The notes under the pieces: generated by a model
The model's database searches: none
The model's input: the letters and a program-made list of their open reading frames with translations, nothing else
What the model was told of the DNA's origin: nothing
Program-made: the position numbers and the translations under genes
Source of the DNA: Mycobacterium sp. MS1601
GTDB taxonomy: Bacteria > Actinomycetota > Actinomycetes > Mycobacteriales > Mycobacteriaceae
Assembly (NCBI RefSeq): GCF_001984215.1
Contig: NZ_CP019420.1
Coordinates: 4,836,001 to 4,900,000, forward strand
DNA: 64,000 nucleotides
Direction: 5' to 3'
Shown: piece after piece, positions 37,189 through 46,026 of the stretch
Position numbering within the stretch: the first letter of the stretch is position 1
Layout: every line of letters begins with the position of its first letter

Positions 37189-38148
37189 GTGGGAGTTGAC
37201 GAAGCGTTCGATGGGTATCAGAAGACGATCGACGCTGACCCTGCGCATGTGAAGCTCGCGCGCGAACGCCGCGACGTCTTCATCGGCGCACTGCAGAAGG
37301 CCGATGGTGTCAAGGAGATCGTCAAGTCCGGCTCCCTCGAGAGGCGGACCCAGCTCGAGCCCATCCACGACGTCGACCTGATCATGGTCTTCGACGGCTC
37401 CACAGTGCCCGAATGGGGTAGCCCGGGATCGTCCTCGTACGAGGCCCTGGAGCGAGCTCACGACGAGGTGGTGGCGCGGCTGGGGCTGTCGCGGGGGACC
37501 GACAGCAAGCTCGTCCGGCGCGCCGATACGCGCGACCACGCGGTTAAGTGCTTTGTTGATCCCCCCGACGATGAACATCCCTTCACCGTCGACGTCATGC
37601 CCGTCATCCGCCAAGCGGACAACACGCTGCTCATCCCGAGCACCAACGCCCAGGAGTGGTCAACCGCAGACCCGGAGTACCTGATCGACCAGGTTCGTCG
37701 GCATCACGAGGACTGGTCATTTTTCCGCCCGATGGTGCGTGTCCTCAAGAATTGGCGCAAGAGCGTCGACAGTGAGACGCGCATCAAGTCGCTGGTCATG
37801 GAAGTTCTTGCACTGCAATGTCTTCCGCATACCGGGAACCGGCCCGAGGCGCTGCGCGAGTTCTTCACCGCCGCCGCCGTGCAGGTGAATCTGGGCGTCG
37901 ACGATCCGGCCGGCCACTGCGGTGCGATCCAACCCGACCTCGACATCGTCGCGTTGCGCGACGCGCTCCTGGACGCCGCCGATCTCGCCGACCGCGCATG
38001 TGACCAGGCCGCACGCAACGACGTCGACGGCGCCCAACGCACCTGGCAGGAACTGTTCGGTCCCGACTTCCCAGCTCCGCCGAAGAAGACAGTTCCCAAG
38101 GCTCCTCTCGCTCCGATTCCCCTGATCACGGACTCTCCGCAGGGCTGA
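37189..38148 (+). CDS. CD-NTase (cGAS/DncV-like nucleotidyltransferase), CBASS synthase
   Basis: 319 aa from the GTG with GGGGAG 9 bp upstream; longer frames to 37012 are unlikely. The nucleotidyltransferase core is intact: Gly48-Ser49 (VKSGSLERRTQLEP), Asp61 and Asp63 (HDVDLIMVFD) and Asp135 (FTVDVMPVI). The C-terminal helical part is of the SMODS/OAS type. Family members make cyclic di- or trinucleotides after phage infection. The chain ends in SPQG, and a C-terminal glycine is what E1/E2-type CBASS ligases attach to targets. E2 follows after 11 bp. Confidence 0.88.
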   Translation: MGVDEAFDGYQKTIDADPAHVKLARERRDVFIGALQKADGVKEIVKSGSLERRTQLEPIHDVDLIMVFDGSTVPEWGSPGSSSYEALERAHDEVVARLGLSRGTDSKLVRRADTRDHAVKCFVDPPDDEHPFTVDVMPVIRQADNTLLIPSTNAQEWSTADPEYLIDQVRRHHEDWSFFRPMVRVLKNWRKSVDSETRIKSLVMEVLALQCLPHTGNRPEALREFFTAAAVQVNLGVDDPAGHCGAIQPDLDIVALRDALLDAADLADRACDQAARNDVDGAQRTWQELFGPDFPAPPKKTVPKAPLAPIPLITDSPQG

Positions 38149-38159
38149 GGGGCGAGTTC

Positions 38160-38693
38160 GTGCAGTCCGACTCCTGCGATGACAGATTCGAGTGGTGGCA
38201 CCATGAGCCCGGCCGACTCGATGCCGACCGTCGTCAACTGAACGAACGCTTCCCCGGCCTGACCTGGAGCGCTCACGAAAACGGGCAATGGGCCGGCGAA
38301 CTCCCGATGTGGCCGTTCGACCGGGATCCACCAGATGGACTCGGCGCGCTCCTTGGAGGTCGTGGGCTAGAGGTCCTGGTGCGGTGTGGGCAGGCCTATC
38401 CGGTTGCGGCGCCACGCATCGTTCCACTCGATCCTCAACCGGAGATCGCCGAACGGACCCAGCAACGGTGGCACGTCAACGGCGACGGAACATTGTGCCT
38501 GTTCCAGAGCGAAGCCGTCTGGACCCCCCGTGCGACGCTGGCTGACGTCCTGCTCAAGGCCGCCGGCTGGCGAATCGAATACGCACTGATGAAAACCGGC
38601 CTGATCGACACCATGACGATCAACGGCGTCGTCACCGACAACGCTCTCGACGCGACCATCGCCACGTTCGGGGTGACGGGCAGGGTGCGGTGA
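38160..38693 (+). CDS. E2-like ubiquitin-conjugating domain protein (CBASS)
   Basis: 177 aa from GTG. Prokaryotic E2/UBC-like features: RWHVNGDGTLCLFQSEAVW with the putative catalytic Cys113, then a helical tail. There is no fused adenylating domain, unlike Cap2 of classical type II CBASS. It overlaps the E1 gene by GTGA, so E2 and E1 are made together. The expected role is to receive the activated CD-NTase C-terminus from the E1 and prime the synthase; that is by analogy with Cap2. Confidence 0.8.
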   Translation: MQSDSCDDRFEWWHHEPGRLDADRRQLNERFPGLTWSAHENGQWAGELPMWPFDRDPPDGLGALLGGRGLEVLVRCGQAYPVAAPRIVPLDPQPEIAERTQQRWHVNGDGTLCLFQSEAVWTPRATLADVLLKAAGWRIEYALMKTGLIDTMTINGVVTDNALDATIATFGVTGRVR

Positions 38694-40021
38694 CCGAATT
38701 CTTCGTGCTTGTATCGCCAGCGGTCTTGACCACGATCGAGCAGGGCGGCCCGTGGGGTGCGATATCTGCGCAGATATCCGAACCCGAGCAACTAGCAAGA
38801 GTCGCAGCCGTTTCCGCGGACGGCGACGCCAGCCTGCTGCCCGTGGAGGGCCTCAACCGTTCCCACTTCATGAGCGCGACCGACACCAGACGCGTCGGCC
38901 GATGGGTCAAAGTGGACGCCGACACACAAGTCGTTTGGGCGCAGACGCGATACCGCGCCGCCGGTATCACCCTCCAGGGATTCCGCGCCTTGATGCCCGT
39001 GCGGGTACCAGATCCTGGCGAGCACATCTACATCGTGCTCACCTACGCACCGGACATGCCGCCGGAGTACGTCGCCGCCGGCATCTCCAGACTCACCGGC
39101 TGGGCTGTCAGCACTTCGGGAGTCCAACCGGTCGCCGTCGACCTGGATGAGCCCCTCACCATCGGGGAACAGTTGGCCGATCGATGGCCCATCGGACAGT
39201 TGCAACGCCAACGGGTGTGTGTCATCGGCGCCGGCAGCATCGGCTCGGCCGCCGCGCACAGTCTGGCAACCTACGGCGTCGGCACGCTCGATCTCGTCGA
39301 TCCCGATCGACTCCTGCGGTACAACCTGATCCGGCACACCAGTTCGGCCCGGCAGGTAGGCAAGCTCAAAGTGAACGCGTTGAAGGAAGACCTGGAAAGC
39401 CAACGACTCGACACCCACGTCAACGCCCGTCCGCTCAACGTTGTGGATGACGCGAACGCGATCCGCAAAATGTTCGAAGAGACCGACCTTGTCGTCTGCG
39501 CGACCGATGGAGTCGCATCCCGTCGTGTGGCCGGCCACCTGGCGCGGCGGGCCCGCAAGGACGCCATCCTCGCATGCGTCTTGGAAGACGGTGCACTGGG
39601 CGAAATCATCCGACTGAGACCCTGGCCCGACCGCGGCTGCATCACATGCTGCCGAACCCACCTACAGCTCGCCGGCGCGTTCGACCCCGAACCCGGCATC
39701 AATCGTCCGTACGGCGAGGGCACGCACCACCGTCCGATGACGGCGGTCGGAGCCGATCTGCACCTCGTCGGCGCTCACGCAGCCAAAATGGCCGTCGCAA
39801 CATTGCTGGAGGCCAGCGGATTCAACGAGCAGCGCCTACCCAGTGAGCACCTGATCATCGCGCTACGTCCGGCTCCGATGTGGCCTTCTCCGTATGACGT
39901 CCGACGCTGCGGAGAGATGAAGTGGCTCGACCCCGCACCGCCGCAACCAGGCTGCCCAACCTGCCATCCGGGCCCGCCACACACCCAGGCAGAGAAGGAG
40001 CCCATCAGCAGTGACCGCTGA
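38690..40021 (+). CDS. ThiF/E1-like adenylyltransferase (CBASS)
   Basis: 443 aa. An N-terminal region (1-~170) of unknown fold precedes a ThiF domain: nucleotide-binding VCVIGAGSIGSAAAHSL (~176-192), DLVDPDRLLRYNLIRH, and VVCATDGVASRR. Zinc-type pairs are CITC (317-320) and CPTC (422-425). Cys296 (AILACVLEDG) is a candidate catalytic thiol. I see no ExnHxHPxxxx...SxxD motif, so the N-terminal region is not a JAB protease. It overlaps E2 by 4 bp and the nuclease gene by 11 bp. Confidence 0.85.
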   Translation: MTEFFVLVSPAVLTTIEQGGPWGAISAQISEPEQLARVAAVSADGDASLLPVEGLNRSHFMSATDTRRVGRWVKVDADTQVVWAQTRYRAAGITLQGFRALMPVRVPDPGEHIYIVLTYAPDMPPEYVAAGISRLTGWAVSTSGVQPVAVDLDEPLTIGEQLADRWPIGQLQRQRVCVIGAGSIGSAAAHSLATYGVGTLDLVDPDRLLRYNLIRHTSSARQVGKLKVNALKEDLESQRLDTHVNARPLNVVDDANAIRKMFEETDLVVCATDGVASRRVAGHLARRARKDAILACVLEDGALGEIIRLRPWPDRGCITCCRTHLQLAGAFDPEPGINRPYGEGTHHRPMTAVGADLHLVGAHAAKMAVATLLEASGFNEQRLPSEHLIIALRPAPMWPSPYDVRRCGEMKWLDPAPPQPGCPTCHPGPPHTQAEKEPISSDR

Positions 40022-40796
40022 CGACGATAGTGTGACCACCGACCCGCCGGGGAACAGGTTCGACCTCGCCGAAGCATTCCGCGCCCGCCAGCAGCAGCTG
40101 GAGGCCGACCTGGGTTTCGGCCGCACCGTACTCGCACACCCCGGAACCCTCGGCGACGCCACCGAACTTGACTGGCGCGGAATGCTCGCGGACTTCCTGC
40201 CGCGCCGATACGGAATCGCCAAAGCCTTCGTGATCGACATCGACGGCGCCATGAGCCACCAACTCGACATCGTCATCCACGATCGGCACTACTCACCGGT
40301 GCTCTTCGAAGTCGGCGGCGCCCACTTCATACCCGCCGAGAGCGTCTACGCTGTCTTCGAAATCAAACAGTCCCTCAGTAAGAAACACATCAAATACGCA
40401 GGAGACAAGATTGCCTCCGTGCGGCGCCTGCACCGAACGAGTGTCGGATTCACCACCGCGACCGGTGTGGCACCCGCCCAAGAACCTAAACGGATCCTCG
40501 GGGGTCTCCTGGCGCTCGATAGCGAGTGGACCCCGGCCCTCGGCAAGCCCCTGCGCAAGGCACTAGCGTCCCGCACCGTGGAACAAGCTATAGACTTCGG
40601 ATGTGCTTTGCGCGCAGGAGCTTTCGAAGTGCCAGACTCCACTGGGCGCGACGATATGTGGACCAGCAGTGACCCCACGACGAGTCTGATCTTCTTCGCC
40701 CTGCGGCTGCTCAAACGTCTCCAAGCGATGGCCACGGTGCCGGCCATGGACTTCGCTGCCTACATTGAGTCCGCTCAGACCCAATCACCGGGATAG
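40011..40796 (+). CDS. DUF6602-like PD-(D/E)XK nuclease, likely CBASS effector
   Basis: 261 aa from GTG, with AAGGAG upstream inside the E1 gene. A restriction-nuclease-like core is seen: Glu52 (TELDWRGML), Asp86 (QLDIVIHD) and Glu117-x-Lys119 (VFEIKQ). The overall layout matches DUF6602 proteins. As the last gene of a tightly coupled CD-NTase-E2-E1 operon with no other effector, it is the natural effector, i.e. a nuclease switched on by the cyclic nucleotide. That role is inferred; DUF6602 is not one of the classical tested effectors I know. Confidence 0.72.
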   Translation: MTADDDSVTTDPPGNRFDLAEAFRARQQQLEADLGFGRTVLAHPGTLGDATELDWRGMLADFLPRRYGIAKAFVIDIDGAMSHQLDIVIHDRHYSPVLFEVGGAHFIPAESVYAVFEIKQSLSKKHIKYAGDKIASVRRLHRTSVGFTTATGVAPAQEPKRILGGLLALDSEWTPALGKPLRKALASRTVEQAIDFGCALRAGAFEVPDSTGRDDMWTSSDPTTSLIFFALRLLKRLQAMATVPAMDFAAYIESAQTQSPG

Positions 40797-40931
40797 TTGT
40801 CGCACCACTTCGTGATTGCTCCTAATCCTCTACGACACCGATACCCAGAATTCTGTTGCTCCCCTTCGTGGAGCGCGGCACCATTGCCTCTGGCACCCAC
40901 CACCGAGTCGTACGGCTGTCCAGGAGGCATC

Positions 40932-42032
40932 GTGGCCACCACATACACGATCCGGAACGACGTGGTCTGGCCTGATGCGCTGATCCGGCCTCCGCGTCCT
41001 CCGCAACTGGTGTACCTCGACATGCTCGGTTGGATCAACCTGGCCGAGCTCATCGCAGGAAACTCGGTGCCGAACGGATACACCCGACTCCTCGAGTCCT
41101 GCCGGCGAGCACGTGCGGAGGGTCGCGCGTTATTTCCACTGTCGTCCTCAACCGCGATCGAGCTGTACAACATCGGAGATGTCGCGCGGCGGTCTGCGCG
41201 CGCCAGGGTCATGGAGGAGCTGTCGGAGTTCAACTACTTGCTCGGTCGGAATCAAATCCAGCAGCTTGAGGTCGAAGCCGCGCTCGGCGCAATTCCAGGC
41301 GTCGTCGTCGCGCCCCAGCAGAGCCCACTTCCGTTGCTCGGACCGAGCCTGCTGTGGTCCTTCGGTATGAAAGGCGGTCTTGAGATCCACGGCCCAGACC
41401 CCGCCGCCGCCGCTCGTACTCTGTGCATGATCATCGGTATCGACGTCGGCGAAAGCCCGGGCGCGGCGCTGGAGGCCTGGGCAGAACGTCTCCTGCTCAC
41501 CGGGCCCGAAAAGCACGAAGACCCCGCATTAGAGAACCTCGGGTACAACCCCGACGGGTGGCGCAACATATTGGAGGCCCGCGCTAACCAGGAACGCGCT
41601 CTCGCGGGGAAACTCGATGTGGAACCAGGATGGAGGCGGGGCAACCTGCGCGACGTCATCAACGCCAACGAGATGCACGTCGAGCTACGAGAACCACTGG
41701 CTAGGGCCGCCACCATGACGAACAGGCCCCTCGACGATGTTTTCAGTGATCGCGACACGCTGCGGTCATTCTGTGACAGCATGCCTTCCACCCGGGTATC
41801 AGTATCGCTCAAGACGATCTATCACAAGAATTCCCAACATAATTGGAAGACGAACGACATTCACGACATCGACGCTCTATCAGTAGCAGCGCCCTACTGC
41901 GACGCCGTATTCACCGATAAGGCAGCTCGGGACAAGGTCAACACTTGCCCAGAGCTCACCATCTTCCACACCGAGATCCCCCGAACCCCGGACGATCTCG
42001 CCGATTGGTTGGATAACCTCCCCTCCGCGTAG
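40932..42032 (+). CDS. PIN-like domain protein
   Basis: 366 aa from the GTG at 40932, with AGGAGG 4 bp upstream; a frame open from 40797 is less likely. Acidic residues are spaced as in PIN-like nucleases: Asp in LVYLDMLGWINL, Glu in SSSTAIELYNI, and two Asp in NDIHDIDALSVAAPYCDAVFTDKAA, with a terminal ITIFHTE-like strand. PIN proteins cleave RNA, often as toxins. It sits 135 bp after the CBASS-like operon with its own ribosome site, so it may be a separate defence gene. Confidence 0.62.
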   Translation: MATTYTIRNDVVWPDALIRPPRPPQLVYLDMLGWINLAELIAGNSVPNGYTRLLESCRRARAEGRALFPLSSSTAIELYNIGDVARRSARARVMEELSEFNYLLGRNQIQQLEVEAALGAIPGVVVAPQQSPLPLLGPSLLWSFGMKGGLEIHGPDPAAAARTLCMIIGIDVGESPGAALEAWAERLLLTGPEKHEDPALENLGYNPDGWRNILEARANQERALAGKLDVEPGWRRGNLRDVINANEMHVELREPLARAATMTNRPLDDVFSDRDTLRSFCDSMPSTRVSVSLKTIYHKNSQHNWKTNDIHDIDALSVAAPYCDAVFTDKAARDKVNTCPELTIFHTEIPRTPDDLADWLDNLPSA

Positions 42033-42059
42033 CGACCCCTGCGGTAGTGACAACGCGCG

Positions 42060-42313
42060 GAGCCCCGGCCCGGTAGATCGTTGCCGTGACTCCAGCCGGG
42101 ACGAGTGCCTGCGCGATGGTGCGTTTACTGCCGGCCTTTCTCGATCTTCATGTCTACGTAGCGCTGGCCGGGTAGCAATAGGTCGCGTACGACGACGCGC
42201 AGCTCGGCGAGGTCGGAGTCGACGTGCACGCTGGCGACGAGCAGGCAGTCGCGGTGGTGGTACCGCCGACGACCCATCGCCACGGCCTCGGTTGCCCGCG
42301 TGCGTTTCCGCAC
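42060..42313 (-). pseudogene. DUF3800-type gene fragment, left copy
   Basis: Reading on the minus strand, LLVASVHVDSDLAELRVVV and RDLLLPGQRY match the decayed gene at 47500-48109, followed in another frame by KRTIAQALVPAGVTATIYRAG. Only this inner portion remains; both ends are lost. As in the other copy, it is divergent from the helicase gene. Confidence 0.6.
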
Positions 42314-42353
42314 GCCCCAACCTGTCGGAGCCGCGCTCTAAGATTTCCTCTCC

Positions 42354-44465
42354 ATGGGGGACTTCGACACGTTGCTTCGTAGCCTGGATGCTGATCCGCA
42401 GCTGCGTGGGAAGCGGTTCGAGCATGTCTGCCAGTGGTTCTTGGAGAACGATCCGGTCTATTCGCGTGAGCTGACGCGGGTGTGGCGGTGGACGGACTGG
42501 CCGGGTCGGTGGGGTGGTGACGCTGGCATCGATCTGGTGGCAGAGGACCGCAACGGCGATTTGTGGGCGATCCAGGCCAAGGCGTACGACCCCAAGTACC
42601 GGGTGTCGAAGAGGGACGTCGACAAGTTCCTGTCGGAGTCCGGCCGCAAGGTGTTCGCCTTCCGGATGCTCATCGCCACCACTGATCTGATCGACCACAC
42701 CGGCGAGCGCACCATCCAGCAGCAGGAGAAACGCAGCACCTTCTTCCGCCTCAACGACCTGCGCGCCGCCGCAGTGGACTGGCCTACGTCTCCAGTTCAG
42801 CTGTGGCCGGCGAAGGCGCGCAAACCTGCGAAGCCGCGGCGGCATCAAAAGGACGCCATCCGCGACGTGGTGAAGGGGTTCACGACCTCTGATCGTGGCC
42901 AGCTGATCATGGCGTGCGGCACCGGCAAGACGCTCACCGTCTTATTCATCACGGAGAAGCTGGAAGCCCGGCGGACACTGGTGTTGTTGCCGTCGCTGTC
43001 GCTGCTCAAGCAGACACTCAACGAGTGGCGGGCCAACTGCGCCAATGATTTCGCCGCACTGCCGGTGTGTTCCGACGATACGGTGGCCGGCATCGACGAC
43101 GCCGCGATCGCCCACACCACCGACCTCGGCGTCCCGGTCACCACCGACCCGACCGAGATCGCGGCGTTCCTGCGCCGGAAGTCCGGTCCGCTGGTGGTGT
43201 TTTCCACCTACCAGTCCTCGCCGCAGATCGAGGCAGCATTCACGTCCGGCCGGGTTCCGCGATTCGACCTGATTATCGCCGATGAGGCGCACCGCGTCGC
43301 CGGGCCGGTGTCCTCAGACTTCGCCACCGTGCTGGATCCCACGGCGATCCGGGGCGATCGGCGTCTCTTCATGACGGCTACCCCGCGCTACTTCACCGGG
43401 CGGGTGCTGAAAGCTGCCCAGGAAGCCGACTACGAAGTCGCGTCGATGGACGATGAGAAGAAGTTCGGTCCGGTGTTTCACCGGTTGTCCTTCGGGGAGG
43501 CGATTGAGCGCGAGCTGCTCACCGACTATCAGGTCGTCATCGTGGGTGTGGACGACGCGACCTACCGGCAGTGGGCCGAGAAGGGAACCCTGGTTACCCG
43601 CGACGGCAAGACGGTCGACAACGCCGGGACGCTGGCCGGGCAGATCGGTCTGGCCAAGGCGATGCGCAAATACGACCTGCGCCGGGTCATTTCGTTCCAC
43701 TCCCGCGTCAAGAGCGCACGCGAGTTCGCCTCCTCGATGCCTGACGTCATCGGCTGGATGCCGGCACGTCAGCGGCCCAAAGGCCGCCTCTGGTCGGACG
43801 TGGCCAGCGGGGAGATGCCCGCCGGCGACCGCTATGTTCTGTTGCAGCACCTGGGCCGCCTCGATGACGCAGACCGCGGCCTGTTGGCCAACGCCCGATG
43901 CCTGTCGGAAGGCGTTGACGTTCCTACCCTCGACGGGGTGGCGTTCATCGATCCCCGCCGCAGCGAGGTGGATATCGTCCAGGCAGTTGGTCGTGCGATA
44001 CGAAAGTCCGACGCGAAAACCGTGGGCACCATCGTCATCCCAGTCTTCATCGACACCGATGAAGATCCCGAAGTGGCGCTGGACTCCTCGGCCTTCAAGC
44101 CGGTGTGGGATGTCATCAAAGCGCTACGAGCCCACGACGACGAGCTCGCTGAACAGATCGACACGATGCGCCGGGAAATGGGTCGCTACGGAGGTAAACC
44201 GAAGCTGCCGAACAAGATTCACCTTGATATTCCTCCGTACGTCGGCGCGGATTTCATCCGCGCCTTCGACACCCGACTTGTTGAGCAGGCGAGTACCCCG
44301 TGGGACTTCTGGTTCGGGCTGCTACAACGGTACGTCGACGAAAACGGAACAGCGTCGGTCGTGCAGACAACTCGATCGGATGGCTACCGACTCGGAACCT
44401 GGATCACGATTCAGCGTGTCGATAAGACTAAGGGCCGGTTGAGCGTTGGCGTCAGCGACTACTGA
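42354..44465 (+). CDS. Mrr-type nuclease / DEAD-DEAH helicase, N-terminal part of a frameshifted gene
   Basis: 703 aa as read. Residues ~20-110 form a PD-(D/E)XK Mrr-like domain (GGDAGIDLVAE...WAIQAKAY, Asp60, Gln74-x-Lys76). Then come superfamily 2 helicase motifs: Walker A MACGTGKT (~186-193), IADEAHR (~309-314), FMTATPR (~339) and motif VI QAVGRAIRKS. The tail enters the first helicase-associated (HA) repeat (GYRLGTWITIQR) and then loses frame at ~44430. The continuation, seven further HA repeats, is in the -1 frame. The family is a restriction-like ATP-dependent nuclease, common on phage-defence islands. Confidence 0.85.
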   Translation: MGDFDTLLRSLDADPQLRGKRFEHVCQWFLENDPVYSRELTRVWRWTDWPGRWGGDAGIDLVAEDRNGDLWAIQAKAYDPKYRVSKRDVDKFLSESGRKVFAFRMLIATTDLIDHTGERTIQQQEKRSTFFRLNDLRAAAVDWPTSPVQLWPAKARKPAKPRRHQKDAIRDVVKGFTTSDRGQLIMACGTGKTLTVLFITEKLEARRTLVLLPSLSLLKQTLNEWRANCANDFAALPVCSDDTVAGIDDAAIAHTTDLGVPVTTDPTEIAAFLRRKSGPLVVFSTYQSSPQIEAAFTSGRVPRFDLIIADEAHRVAGPVSSDFATVLDPTAIRGDRRLFMTATPRYFTGRVLKAAQEADYEVASMDDEKKFGPVFHRLSFGEAIERELLTDYQVVIVGVDDATYRQWAEKGTLVTRDGKTVDNAGTLAGQIGLAKAMRKYDLRRVISFHSRVKSAREFASSMPDVIGWMPARQRPKGRLWSDVASGEMPAGDRYVLLQHLGRLDDADRGLLANARCLSEGVDVPTLDGVAFIDPRRSEVDIVQAVGRAIRKSDAKTVGTIVIPVFIDTDEDPEVALDSSAFKPVWDVIKALRAHDDELAEQIDTMRREMGRYGGKPKLPNKIHLDIPPYVGADFIRAFDTRLVEQASTPWDFWFGLLQRYVDENGTASVVQTTRSDGYRLGTWITIQRVDKTKGRLSVGVSDY

Positions 44466-45934
44466 GTGCGCTTCCCGGGTGGAGCTGGGACCCGAAGTAC
44501 GATCAGTGGGAGGATGGCTTCGAACACCTTCGAGATTATGTCGACGCACGCGGCACCGCGGGAATCCGTGACGACCATGTCTGCGATGACGGATACCGGC
44601 TCGGCAAATGGGTCGGCAAGCAACGGACCAAATGGGCCACGCTATCTGCTGATCGCAAACATCGCCTCGAAAGCCTTCCCGGCTGGACGTTGGATGCCCG
44701 CTCCACGCTGTGGGAAGCCTCCCTGACCGCCCTCACCCACTACGCCGTGGAGAACGGCCACGCGAATCCGCCGCGAGGTCTGCTGGTCGACGGCATCGAT
44801 CTGGAGTCGTGGATACGTCGGCAACGTCGGACCTGGGACCAGCTGACCGATGAACGCCGCCAACGTCTCCAAGAGTTGCCCGGGTGGACGCGAAATGTGT
44901 TGGACGACAAGTGGGAGGCTGGCTACCGCCACCTTGTGGACTACGTCGATTTCACCGGCAGCGCGGAGGTCCTGCAGTCCTATGTCGCAGAGGACGGCTA
45001 CCGGTTGGGCAAATGGGTCAGTGTCCAGCGTCGAATTTGGAAAGACCTGAGCGAAGACCGCCGTCGACGACTGTCGGAGCTGCCCGGCTGGACTCTGGAC
45101 GCGCGGGGGCGCTGGTGGGATGACTGGTTCGCCAAACTTGAGGATTACGTGACCGAACAAGGGACTGCACGTGTGCCACAGACCTACGTCACCGAGGATG
45201 GAGCGAAACTCGGTACGTGGGTGAGCAACCAGAGGTCCACCTGGGAGTCACTAAGCGCTGAGCGCCGGAGCCGCCTGGAACAACTCGCGGGGTGGACACT
45301 CGACAGTCGAACTGCATTCTGGGAAGAAGGATTTCGTCATCTCCAAGCCTATGCGAAAGAGACCGGAACAGCCCAGCCGCCGAGCAACTGCATCCGCGAC
45401 GGATTTAAGCTCGGGGTCTGGGTCAACACGCAGCGGCAGAACTGGACCACACTCGACGACGAACGCAAACGGCGCCTCGAACAACTTCCAGGCTGGACAC
45501 TCAACACCAAGAACACGCAATGGGAAGAGGGCCTCGCACACCTTATCGCGTACGTGGAGGAACACAGCACCGCTCTGGTGCCGACGGACTGTATCTTCAA
45601 CGGATTCAAGCTGGGCCAGTGGGTCACTGTTCAGCGAGTTAACTGGACCTCGCTACCGGCAAACCGCAAACTGCGCCTCGCAGCACTGCCGGGGTGGGCC
45701 GTGTCCGTCCGCGACGCTTGGTGGGAGGAGGGATTCGCGCAACTGAAGCGCTACGTCAACGAGAACGGTCACGCCTGCCCAGCCCAAAGTTATTTCTGCG
45801 CAGATGGATTCAGACTCGGCTCCTGGGTCGCAACACAGCGTCAGAGCTTCGCTAAAAGCCAGCTAAGTGAGACGCGCAAAACGCGACTCGCCAAGCTGAC
45901 CGGATGGGAATGGAAGCCGCGCCGGAGACGATAG
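44432..45934 (+). CDS. helicase-associated (HA) repeat region, C-terminal part of the frameshifted helicase
   Basis: The open frame runs from 44432 and continues the helicase after a one-base shift; the first ATG inside is at 44690. It encodes about seven HA domains of ~70 aa, each with a W...YxLGxWVxxQR...LxxLPGW pattern (for example RLESLPGWTLDAR, SELPGWTLDARG, EQLPGWTLNTKN), ending in TGWEWKPRRRR. HA domains are DNA-binding modules placed C-terminal to such helicases. A separate protein is possible from 44690, but the deleted copy at 48193 joins helicase and HA end in one unit. Confidence 0.78.
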   Translation, partial: GPVERWRQRLLSALPGWSWDPKYDQWEDGFEHLRDYVDARGTAGIRDDHVCDDGYRLGKWVGKQRTKWATLSADRKHRLESLPGWTLDARSTLWEASLTALTHYAVENGHANPPRGLLVDGIDLESWIRRQRRTWDQLTDERRQRLQELPGWTRNVLDDKWEAGYRHLVDYVDFTGSAEVLQSYVAEDGYRLGKWVSVQRRIWKDLSEDRRRRLSELPGWTLDARGRWWDDWFAKLEDYVTEQGTARVPQTYVTEDGAKLGTWVSNQRSTWESLSAERRSRLEQLAGWTLDSRTAFWEEGFRHLQAYAKETGTAQPPSNCIRDGFKLGVWVNTQRQNWTTLDDERKRRLEQLPGWTLNTKNTQWEEGLAHLIAYVEEHSTALVPTDCIFNGFKLGQWVTVQRVNWTSLPANRKLRLAALPGWAVSVRDAWWEEGFAQLKRYVNENGHACPAQSYFCADGFRLGSWVATQRQSFAKSQLSETRKTRLAKLTGWEWKPRRRR

Positions 45935-46026
45935 TCGCCCGCGCGTTGCCCTCCGCGAAGTTGAGGTGGAGCGGGACTTCCTTCCTGCCCTCGTGAGAGT
46001 GATCATGCAGGAATACACTCGTTCGA

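Noticed and set aside
38690..39150. N-terminal part of the E1 protein as a JAB/MPN deubiquitinase
   Set aside because: No ExnHxHP...SxxD zinc motif is present.
44432..44690. programmed frameshift between helicase and HA repeats
   Set aside because: No slippery heptamer or strong downstream structure at the site; a simple base loss explains it better.
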